Translations under genes and position numbers: made by a program
Shown: one piece after another, positions 1-5,875 of the stretch
Position numbering within the stretch: the stretch's first letter is position 1
How the letters are laid out: every line of letters starts with the position of its first letter
The notes under the pieces: model-generated
What the model was told of the DNA's origin: nothing
What the model saw: only the letters and a program-made list of their open reading frames with translations
Databases searched by the model: none
From: CAYZYO01 sp964482585
GTDB taxonomy: Bacteria; Bacillota; Syntrophomonadia; Syntrophomonadales; Syntrophomonadaceae
Assembly (NCBI GenBank): GCA_964482585.1
Contig: CAYZYO010000076.1
Coordinates: 1 to 12,403, forward strand
Reading direction: 5' to 3'
Length of the DNA: 12,403 nt

Positions 1-1164
1 CATTAATGCTACCTTCTTAGTCTCCTTAACATCGTGTACCCTGATTATGTCAGCCCCATTTACAATAGCCATAGCAGCTACTGCCAGACTTCCTTCTAAC
101 CGTTTATCTACTTCAATGCCCAGGGTTTGTCCTATAAAGGATTTCCTTGAAGCACCTGCTAATAAAGGCTTCCCCAGGCTTTTAAATTCCCATAATCTTT
201 TAACTATTAACCGGTTTTCGCTGGCATTTTTGCCAAAGCCTAACCCAGGATCTACTATAATCTTATCTTCGTCTAATCCAGCATCAGATGCAGTTTTAAT
301 CGATTCCTTTAATTCAAGTATAATATCAGATATAAGATCTTTATAGGGTTTTCCCTGATCAAATTGTAACCTGTTGTGCATCAGGATAACCGGTGATTGA
401 TTTTTAACCAGTACCGGTAATAAACCGGTATTCAGTTTAAGCCTTCCAATATCGTTTATTAAATTAACTCCATTATCCAGGCATACTCTGGCAACTTCAG
501 TACGAAATGTATCAACCGATATAACTATCCCTTTATTCTCCAGTCTCTTTATTATTGGCAGTATTCGTTCTATTTCCCGGTTTTCTTCAATCATAACTGA
601 TCCTGGTCGAGAGGAAGCACCACCAATATCAATTATATCGGCCCCCTCTTCTACCATCTCGAAAGCTCTTTTTACTGCCATATCTGGACTGGAATACCTA
701 TTCCCATCATAAAAGGAATCCGGGGTAAGGTTTAATATCCCCATTATTAAGGTTCTACAACCAATATCTAAGGTTCTCCCATTAGCCAGCTTAACTCTGC
801 TTTTTCCATTTTCAAGAGTATCCAGTAAATCTTGTATTTCAATAGCAATTTTATCTAAACCAAAAGGTTGGTCTCTTAATTTATCTAGCAGTAATCTATA
901 CTGTTTAAGGCTTCCCATTAATAATACATCTGTATCCCCTTCTAATAAAAGGGCTTCCCTTTTAACAGCTGCTTCTCCTCCTTTAGACAGCATCTCCTGT
1001 TTTAATATATTAGCAGCTATGGCATTAACCCTTTTGAGCTTAATACACCGGTACACCGCTTTAGGCACCATGTATTTATAAGCTCCTGGATCTACTCCAA
1101 TCTCTTTTAAAACCATTCTGGCTTCTTCTTGATCCTGAATTAAAACTGCATGATGACCCTGCAT
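1..1164 (-). CDS. folP: dihydropteroate synthase, with N-terminal extension (3' end beyond the window)
   Basis: Condenses a 6-hydroxymethyl-dihydropterin diphosphate with p-aminobenzoate to give dihydropteroate in cytosolic folate synthesis. The frame is open for 388 codons to the window edge. The start is ATG at 1164, with GGAGG (1171-1175) six bases upstream. Family motifs run in order from about residue 139: MGILNLTPDSF (141-151), GADIIDIGGASSRPG (174-188), ISVDTF (215-220), NDIG (237-240), VILMH (259-263), DPGLGFGK (305-312), GASRKSFIG (337-345) and GADIIRVHDV (370-379). Only a short C-terminal tail should be missing, since the last conserved motif is present. The usual GESTRPG loop reads GASSRPG, but that Glu position varies in the family. 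Residues 1-135 lie upstream of the catalytic barrel, making the protein about 120 residues longer than the common 270-280. The extension is mostly helical in character, and I do not recognise it as a separate enzyme. Such longer forms occur in Clostridia as far as I recall. Confidence 0.96.
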   Translation of the reverse strand, partial: MQGHHAVLIQDQEEARMVLKEIGVDPGAYKYMVPKAVYRCIKLKRVNAIAANILKQEMLSKGGEAAVKREALLLEGDTDVLLMGSLKQYRLLLDKLRDQPFGLDKIAIEIQDLLDTLENGKSRVKLANGRTLDIGCRTLIMGILNLTPDSFYDGNRYSSPDMAVKRAFEMVEEGADIIDIGGASSRPGSVMIEENREIERILPIIKRLENKGIVISVDTFRTEVARVCLDNGVNLINDIGRLKLNTGLLPVLVKNQSPVILMHNRLQFDQGKPYKDLISDIILELKESIKTASDAGLDEDKIIVDPGLGFGKNASENRLIVKRLWEFKSLGKPLLAGASRKSFIGQTLGIEVDKRLEGSLAVAAMAIVNGADIIRVHDVKETKKVALM

Positions 1165-1594
1165 TACTTACCTCCGGCAAAATAGTGCAAACAATCTATA
1201 GTTGAAGAGATAGATGTTATCTTACTCTTATTATATTAACTTACTATTATTTTATGGCATTAACAAGATTATAGGCGTTTTTTGGGCCCTGATCTTACAA
1301 TATTGTAGAAAATCGCACTGGCAGAACTGGATATAGAATCAGCCCGGATAATCTTCCCCCCAAAGACATGTCCTTGCTAATATTACTCTTCTCATATATT
1401 GGTCGAGAAAACAGCCAATATTTGTAGTAATTATATTAAACAAAACGGTTAAAAATCCTTCTTAATAGCTATTATTTTATGTATATTAACTATTCTATTT
1501 TATTATATGGGATACTTTTATGTCTTAAGTTGTGTTTTCTTCTAGGTTTACATTAAACCTCAATATTTTTACTTTTTTCTTTAAAATATACCTT
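1165..1594. other. AT-rich intergenic gap between ndk and folP
   Basis: About 430 bases without a credible gene. It holds a perfect 12-bp palindrome at 1296-1307, a 7-bp inverted repeat at 1396-1402/1415-1421 (ATATTGG/CCAATAT), and a 7-bp hairpin with a three-base loop at 1544-1560 (AGGTTTA/TAAACCT). A minus-strand TATAAT at 1230-1235 could be the -10 of a folP promoter, but I see no good -35 at 16-18 bases. Because ndk ends in a strong terminator, folP probably needs a promoter of its own somewhere in here. Confidence 0.5.
1296..1307. repeat. perfect 12-bp palindrome upstream of folP
   Basis: TACAATATTGTA is fully self-complementary and lies 132 bases upstream of the folP start. Its size and dyad symmetry fit a dimeric repressor site, but AT-rich palindromes of this length also arise by chance and no regulator is visible nearby. 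Confidence 0.3.
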
Positions 1595-1628
1595 AAAAAA
1601 ATTAAACCGGGAATTTGCCCGGTTTAAT
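1595..1628 (-). terminator. intrinsic terminator of ndk
   Basis: Perfect 11-bp stem (1601-1611 with 1618-1628), GC-rich in its core (CCGGG/CCCGG), with a six-base loop, followed on the minus strand by seven U. The stem's upstream arm overlaps the ndk stop codon, so the ndk message ends almost directly at its coding end. Confidence 0.93.
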
Positions 1629-2073
1629 TTAAAATCCACTTGTCTATATCTCTTTGGTAGTTTAAGATCTCTGATTCGTGAAAAAAAAGAGTTATTTCCC
1701 GTTCTGCAGCCTCAGGAGAGTCCGACCCATGGACAACATTGTGCCCCATATTAACTGCCCGGTCTCCTCTTATAGTTCCCGGTAATGCTTCAATGGGATT
1801 AGTCTTCCCTAATAAAAGCCGCATAGATGAAATAACATTAGTTCCCTGCCATACCATACCAACAACCGGTCCCGAAGTTATAAAAGATACTAGATCTTTA
1901 AAGAAAGGCTTTTCCTGGTGTTCAGCATAATGCTTAAATGCTAATTCTTCCGTTATCCAGATTAATTTTAATCCCAGGAGCTTAAAACCTTTTTTCTCAA
2001 TCTTATTTATAACTTCTCCGATTAAACCTCGCTGTACTCCATCTGGTTTTACCATTATAAAAGTCTTTTCCAA
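1624..2073 (-). CDS. ndk: nucleoside diphosphate kinase
   Basis: Transfers the gamma-phosphate of ATP to NDPs by a phospho-histidine ping-pong mechanism, balancing cellular NTP and dNTP pools. The 149-residue length is typical. The phosphorylated His is H115 in NVVHGSDS, preceded by the conserved KTNPIEALPGTIRGD stretch (90-104); the start MEKTFIMVKPDGVQRGLIGE is textbook family sequence. The start codon is TTG at 2073, supported by GGAGG seven bases upstream and by alignment with the family N-terminus; the internal ATG at residue 7 would remove part of the first strand and has no ribosome site. It follows ftsH by 79 bases with no terminator between them, so read-through from ftsH is likely, and it ends in a strong terminator. 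Residue 105 is Arg where the family usually has an aromatic residue (RGDF/RGDY), which is outside the catalytic His loop. Confidence 0.97.
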   Translation of the reverse strand: MEKTFIMVKPDGVQRGLIGEVINKIEKKGFKLLGLKLIWITEELAFKHYAEHQEKPFFKDLVSFITSGPVVGMVWQGTNVISSMRLLLGKTNPIEALPGTIRGDRAVNMGHNVVHGSDSPEAAEREITLFFHESEILNYQRDIDKWILN

Positions 2074-2152
2074 TTATATGCCTCCACAAATAATTTTAAA
2101 GTCTCTTAATTAGTATTATTTCGATTAGAGTGCTCCATTATGTTTAATCTTT

Positions 2153-4006
2153 TTAAATATCAACACTCTCAGGCTGATAATCGTGCTGTCCGGTTTTTTC
2201 AGTTATTTCCTTGTCAGATATTATCTCCTCAAATTCGTCGGCTTCGATAGTCTCTTTTTCCATAAGCCTGGCTGCCACCTGGTGTAGTTTATCCATCTTC
2301 GTGGTTAATATTTCTTCTGCCTTTTTATAACTATTTTCCATGCACATACTTGCTTCTTTATCTATAGCATAGGCTATAGCATCCGAGTAATTACGATCCT
2401 TAGAAATATCTCGCCCCAGGAACACCTCTTCACTCTTGTGCCCGAAAGTAAGCGGTCCTAATTCTTCAGACATCCCGTACTCGGTGATCATCTTACGCAC
2501 TATCCCACTTGCCCTTTCCAGGTCATTTTGGGCACCGGTACTTATATCATTTAGAACTAATGCCTCGGCAACCCGGCCTCCTAGTAACATAGTAACTTCA
2601 TCGAGAAGATACGCCTTGGTAATATAGTTGCGATCTTCTTCTGGAAGCAGGAGAGTATAACCGCCTGCTCGCCCACGGGGAATAATGGATATTTTATGCA
2701 ATTTATCAGTATAGGGTAAAAAATATCCTACAATTGCATGTCCTGCCTCATGATAGGCTACCAGCCGTTTCTCCTTTTCGGATATCACCCGGGTCTTCTT
2801 TTCCGGCCCAGCTATTACCCTTTCAATTGACTCTTCCAGTTCTTCCATATTAATCTTTAATTTATCTTTGCGGGCTGTCAGCAGAGCTGCTTCATTAACC
2901 ATATTGGCTAAATCCGCTCCTGTAAATCCTGGTGTGCGTTTGGCCAGTATCGCCAGGTTTACATCTTCTGCAGTAGGTTTTTCTTTAATATGGACCTGCA
3001 GGATAGCCTCTCTGCCTTTTACATCCGGTTTATCAATAAGAATATGCCGGTCAAATCTTCCCGGTCTTAATAGAGCAGGATCTAAGATATCAGGCCGGTT
3101 GGTAGACGCCATTACTATTATTCCTACATTGGTGCTAAACCCATCCATTTCCACCAGCAGTTGGTTTAGTGTCTGCTCTCTTTCATCATGGCCGCCACCC
3201 AGGCCCGCTCCCCGCTGCCTGCCAACTGCATCTATTTCATCAATAAATACTATACATGGCGCATTCTTTTTGGCCTGCTCAAATAAATCCCTGACCCTGG
3301 CAGCACCAACTCCAACAAACATTTCTACAAAATCGGATCCACTTATAGAAAAGAACGGAACTCCGGCCTCTCCGGCAACAGCTCTAGCCATTAGAGTTTT
3401 ACCTGTACCTGGAGCACCATATAATAAAACCCCCTTAGGAATTTTGGCCCCTATCTCAATAAACTTATCGGGTTTTTTCAAAAACTCTACAACTTCCTGC
3501 ATCTCCTCTTTCGCTTCATCAGCTCCAGCAACATCCTGGAAAGTGACGTTAACTTCCTCTCCGGTCATCAGCCGGGCTTTGCTTTTGCCAAACTGCATAA
3601 CTTTGCTTCCTCCACCCTGGCTCTGGTTTAAAATAAAAAACAGGACAAAGATCAAGATCAAGAACGGAATTAAAGTAGTCAAAAACGATGTCCACCAGGG
3701 CGGTGGTGGTACAGGCTCAGTTGTAAAATCAACATTTTTTTCCTGCAGCAGTTTAACTATATCGGTTTCTTTGGCAGCTGTAGTTTTAAATAAAGTTCCA
3801 TCTTTTAATTCACCTTGTATATTATATACAAGCTCGTCTACCTCTACCTGAACCGTTTTAACTTTTTCCTGTTCCACATAATTATAGAACTCAGGATAAG
3901 TAATATCGGTAATCTGCTCCTCCGGAGTAGAAGTCAATTTCATTGCAAATAGGGCAAGCATGACTATCAAAACATATATGGCAAAATTTTTAAGACGTTT
4001 ATCCAA
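2153..4006 (-). CDS. ftsH: membrane-anchored ATP-dependent zinc metalloprotease FtsH
   Basis: Hexameric AAA+ protease of the cytoplasmic membrane that extracts and degrades misfolded membrane proteins and selected regulators. Numbered from the TTG at 4006 (617 residues): membrane segment at about 8-24, a short external domain, a second membrane segment at about 108-127, pore-loop MFVGVG (229-234), Walker A GAPGTGKT (197-204), Walker B VFIDEIDA (253-260), second region of homology with arginine fingers (303-320), zinc site HEAGH (419-423), and the third ligand D495 in TGAQNDLERA. All catalytic elements are intact. The open frame extends upstream to another TTG at 4027, but a strong AGGGGAGG ribosome site sits inside that extension, seven bases before TTG 4006, and MDKRLKNFAIYVL matches the usual N-terminus. 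The gene has its own promoter. FtsH degrades SpoIIE in Bacillus subtilis, whose gene lies two positions upstream. The hpt gene often found between tilS and ftsH is absent. Confidence 0.98.
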   Translation of the reverse strand: MDKRLKNFAIYVLIVMLALFAMKLTSTPEEQITDITYPEFYNYVEQEKVKTVQVEVDELVYNIQGELKDGTLFKTTAAKETDIVKLLQEKNVDFTTEPVPPPPWWTSFLTTLIPFLILIFVLFFILNQSQGGGSKVMQFGKSKARLMTGEEVNVTFQDVAGADEAKEEMQEVVEFLKKPDKFIEIGAKIPKGVLLYGAPGTGKTLMARAVAGEAGVPFFSISGSDFVEMFVGVGAARVRDLFEQAKKNAPCIVFIDEIDAVGRQRGAGLGGGHDEREQTLNQLLVEMDGFSTNVGIIVMASTNRPDILDPALLRPGRFDRHILIDKPDVKGREAILQVHIKEKPTAEDVNLAILAKRTPGFTGADLANMVNEAALLTARKDKLKINMEELEESIERVIAGPEKKTRVISEKEKRLVAYHEAGHAIVGYFLPYTDKLHKISIIPRGRAGGYTLLLPEEDRNYITKAYLLDEVTMLLGGRVAEALVLNDISTGAQNDLERASGIVRKMITEYGMSEELGPLTFGHKSEEVFLGRDISKDRNYSDAIAYAIDKEASMCMENSYKKAEEILTTKMDKLHQVAARLMEKETIEADEFEEIISDKEITEKTGQHDYQPESVDI

Positions 4007-4013
4007 TATCTTT

Positions 4014-4021
4014 CCTCCCCT
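4014..4021 (-). promoter_or_regulatory. ribosome binding site that fixes the ftsH start
   Basis: AGGGGAGG lies seven bases before the TTG at 4006 and inside the apparent longer frame that opens at 4027. The upstream TTG has no Shine-Dalgarno sequence, so the shorter protein is preferred. Confidence 0.85.
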
Positions 4022-4046
4022 TTGCAAGCATGAAAAAATTCACTAT

Positions 4047-4075
4047 ATTTTAGCATAACAACCCCCGATTTTCAA
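4047..4075 (-). promoter_or_regulatory. sigma-A type promoter of ftsH
   Basis: Minus-strand -35 TTGAAA (4070-4075), a 17-bp spacer, and -10 TAAAAT (4047-4052) preceded by TG one base upstream (extended -10). Predicted transcription start is near 4040, leaving a leader of about 34 bases to the TTG start. Confidence 0.8.
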
Positions 4076-4170
4076 TATCCCCTGGTTCAAAGAGATTACA
4101 AAAAGCTGCATCTTTTTTTTATTTTTAATATTACTTAAATATATCATAAATATAGTAAAAAGCCTGCTAA

Positions 4171-5538
4171 TTATCTTTTTTCTCTTTTAATCATTAAAAA
4201 TCTTTTAGTCTTTTGACTTATAGAAACTGAATGGGAAATTCTTAACCCGAATATTATGTATATTTCATTATCAGATGCCAACAGAGGTATCTTATCTCGC
4301 TGGGCTTCTGGCAGTTTAATATCAATAAAAAACTCTTTTATTCTCTTTCGGCCATCTAATCCCCTGGGACGAAAGAAATCCCCTGGTCTCCGGGAACGAA
4401 TACAAATATCTTTACCAAGTTTATCATAATCCAAAATTATTGCATTATCTTTTGGTGCAAAATGTTCCTTATTTACCAGTTTAAATACAAAGGTCTCTCC
4501 AATTTCCGGTACAGTTAACTGCCCGGGAATAGAAACCTGGTAATTAAAAAAGACGCTTTGAGCTTGATGATCGGAAAATATCAGTTCATTGTAAGCTAGT
4601 TTAACCAGTATTCCTTTTTGCAAATGTAACTTTTTGGATGAACCTTCTTTTCTAGCAAGCTGCCTTATGCTCTGGATATCCTTCATAGTCCACCCGGATT
4701 CTCCTTTTAGACTGCTAAGAGCTTTTATAATTAACCTACGCTGGTAAGCCGGAGGTAAAGTGTTTAATATTTCTTTATTCAGGATAATGAGGTTTTTATC
4801 CTCCTTTATAGCGACCTTTTTCCATAAGTTATCTGTTTCTCCTTGCATTACTTCATTCTCTTCCCGGGCAATGTTAGCCAGCTGGTTTAAATTCTCCACA
4901 ATTCTAGGATTAAAATTCTCCTGTAATTGTGGCAATAAACTATGTCGAACCCGGTTGCGAAGATAGGTCGAGTCATAATTGCTTTTATCAATACAATATC
5001 CTATATTATTATTTCCCAAATAGGCTATTATATCGTTTTTAGAAAGACTAAGCAGCGGTCTGATAATTCTGCCCTTTAACGGCATAATCCCTCTTAATCC
5101 TTTAATCCCGGCACCTCGTAACAAATGCAGCAAAACTGTTTCCGCAACATCATCCTGGTGATGAGCAGTAGCAATACGGTCAGCTCTTATATCATGCATT
5201 AATTGATAAAAATACTGGTAGCGATAATCCCGCCCCATCTCCTCAATTGATTTCTTTTCCTGCAATGCCATTTCCATAATGTCTACTCTTTGAAAATAAA
5301 AAGGTACACTCATATTATGACAGGACTCCCTTACGAAGTCTTCTTCATCTTGGGCTTCCTCGCGTAATCCATGATTTAAATGAACAGCAGCAATACTAAA
5401 ACTCAGCTCTTTTTTAAGCTGGTTCATAATATGAAGTAAAGCCATAGAATCAGGACCACCTGATACCCCGATAATTATTAGCTCTCCAGGACGAGTTAAT
5501 TGATGCTCTTTAATGAAATCGTTTACCTTTTTTAGCAT
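4171..5538 (-). CDS. tilS: tRNA(Ile)-lysidine synthetase
   Basis: Uses ATP and lysine to convert the wobble C34 of the minor CAU-anticodon isoleucine tRNA to lysidine, switching it from Met to Ile identity; essential and cytosolic. The N-terminal PP-loop ATPase shows SGGPDS at 26-31, followed by VHLNHGLR (52-59), ATAHHQDDVAETVLLHLLRG (124-143) and YLRNRVRHSLLP (192-203). The C-terminal substrate-binding domain carries RRPGDFFRPRGL (383-394) and the following KEFFIDIKLP. The 455-residue length is normal for the full Firmicutes form with the C-terminal domain. The start is ATG at 5538 with GGAG seven bases upstream. It sits between spoIIE and ftsH as in other spore formers. No terminator is evident after its stop, although ftsH has an independent promoter. 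Confidence 0.96.
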   Translation of the reverse strand: MLKKVNDFIKEHQLTRPGELIIIGVSGGPDSMALLHIMNQLKKELSFSIAAVHLNHGLREEAQDEEDFVRESCHNMSVPFYFQRVDIMEMALQEKKSIEEMGRDYRYQYFYQLMHDIRADRIATAHHQDDVAETVLLHLLRGAGIKGLRGIMPLKGRIIRPLLSLSKNDIIAYLGNNNIGYCIDKSNYDSTYLRNRVRHSLLPQLQENFNPRIVENLNQLANIAREENEVMQGETDNLWKKVAIKEDKNLIILNKEILNTLPPAYQRRLIIKALSSLKGESGWTMKDIQSIRQLARKEGSSKKLHLQKGILVKLAYNELIFSDHQAQSVFFNYQVSIPGQLTVPEIGETFVFKLVNKEHFAPKDNAIILDYDKLGKDICIRSRRPGDFFRPRGLDGRKRIKEFFIDIKLPEAQRDKIPLLASDNEIYIIFGLRISHSVSISQKTKRFLMIKREKR

Positions 5539-5561
5539 TATAAATCTCCAAAATAGTATAT

Positions 5562-5594
5562 ATTATATGCTACCCAAGTTTACCCCAAAGTCAA
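5562..5594 (-). promoter_or_regulatory. candidate tilS promoter with unusual spacing
   Basis: A consensus -10 TATAAT (5562-5567) lies 23 bases before the tilS start codon. The only good -35, TTGACT (5589-5594), is 21 bases upstream instead of 17. The spacer and its flank contain three copies of an (A)CCCAA-like motif on the plus strand (near 5572, 5583 and 5596) at 11-13 base intervals. This could be an activator-dependent promoter, or the -35 may be fortuitous. Confidence 0.45.
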
Positions 5595-5598
5595 ACCC

Positions 5599-5634
5599 AA
5601 AATAAAGTATTGGATCCTGCCAATACTTTATTTT
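5599..5634. terminator. long AT-rich hairpin in the spoIIE-tilS gap
   Basis: A perfect 15-bp stem (5599-5613 with 5620-5634) with a six-base loop, ending in U-rich sequence on both strands. On the minus strand it would terminate transcripts from spoIIE just before the candidate tilS promoter. The stem core is AT-rich with only a GG/CC cap, so it is weaker than the terminators elsewhere in the window. Confidence 0.6.
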
Positions 5635-5667
5635 TGGTTTAATAGTTAAATTATGATATTCACTACA

Positions 5668-5760
5668 ATGGGAAGTTGGTCGGTTGGTCAGGCAAATGTT
5701 TCGCCCCCCCACGTCGAGGCGGATTCAGACCGGCTAATGCCGGAGACTGGAACCTCCCAT
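5668..5760 (-). ncRNA. candidate structured RNA of unknown family
   Basis: Read on the minus strand, the ends pair over 10 bp (5751-5760 with 5668-5677) with one G-U pair; the plus strand would have an A-C mismatch there. Inside are a perfect hairpin, CCGGC with GCCGG around a four-base loop (5730-5743), and two alternative hairpins sharing bases: 5716-5720 with 5703-5707, and 5700-5705 with 5691-5696. Each also contains a G-U pair only on the minus strand. The segment is more GC-rich than the intergenic DNA around it. It does not match tRNA, SRP, 6S, T-box or the riboswitch cores I know. It could be a processed piece of the spoIIE 3' region, a leader for tilS, or part of a mobile repeat. Confidence 0.4.
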
Positions 5761-5780
5761 GGCTAAATAGAGTAAATCTG

Positions 5781-5804
5781 CCGCAGCTGAAACCGCAGCT
5801 GCGG
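5781..5804. repeat. perfect 9-bp GC-rich hairpin
   Basis: CCGCAGCTG (5781-5789) pairs with CAGCTGCGG (5796-5804) across a six-base loop; the 3' half also forms a 12-bp palindrome CCGCAGCTGCGG (5793-5804). It is not followed by a U run on either strand, so it is not a standard terminator. It could stabilise the 3' end of the spoIIE message. Confidence 0.6.
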
Positions 5805-5815
5805 TATACGATAGT

Positions 5816-5871
5816 TTAACTATTGCTTAACTATTGCTCAACTATCTTCAGCTATCGTTCAACTATCGTTC
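5816..5871. repeat. 11-bp tandem repeat next to the spoIIE stop codon
   Basis: Five copies of a unit resembling TTAACTATTGC begin at 5816, 5827, 5838, 5849 and 5859 (periods 11, 11, 10, 11). The first two are identical; the fourth carries AGCTAT and is one base short. An inverted half-copy, ATAGTT, precedes the array at 5811. The array ends five bases before the spoIIE stop codon. The period is about one helical turn, so the copies would face the same side of the DNA. Confidence 0.8.
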
Positions 5872-5875
5872 TTTT

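Larger units (their letters stand above)
5641..5824. repeat. 184-bp unit bounded by a perfect 10-bp inverted repeat
   Basis: AATAGTTAAA at 5641-5650 is exactly repeated in reverse complement at 5815-5824. Inside lie a second nested inverted repeat (5668-5677/5751-5760) and a 9-bp hairpin (5781-5804). No flanking target duplication is visible and the outer right arm overlaps the tandem repeat downstream of spoIIE. It could therefore be a miniature mobile element or a by-product of the many AACTAT copies here. Confidence 0.45.

Noticed and set aside
47..346. Plus-strand open frame of 99 codons near the left edge
   Set aside because: It is antisense to the conserved catalytic half of folP and resembles no family.
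1300..1372. Short minus-strand frame starting with MSLGGRLSGLILYP in the folP upstream gap
   Set aside because: Only about two dozen codons, with a ribosome-like AAGGA too close to the ATG and no recognisable product.
1544..1590. Plus-strand terminator from the 1544-1560 hairpin followed by T-rich sequence
   Set aside because: No plus-strand gene lies upstream, the stem is AT-rich and short, and the T run is interrupted.
2868..3851. Long plus-strand open frame of 327 codons opposite ftsH
   Set aside because: It lies wholly within the well-supported ftsH gene on the other strand, has Ser/Thr/Pro-rich composition typical of a shadow frame, and has no ribosome site.
4095..4125. Terminator after tilS from AAAAAG/CTTTTT
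   Set aside because: The stem is only six mostly A-U pairs and the T run lies on the wrong strand for tilS.
5668..5760. tRNA (including tRNA-Sec), TPP or cobalamin riboswitch
   Set aside because: The closing stem suggested a tRNA acceptor, and GGCTAATGCC-like text recalled TPP elements. There is no T-arm consensus or valid cloverleaf, and the required riboswitch core sequences are absent or in the wrong order.
5816..5871. CRISPR array
   Set aside because: The units are contiguous 11-bp repeats with no spacers and no cas genes nearby.
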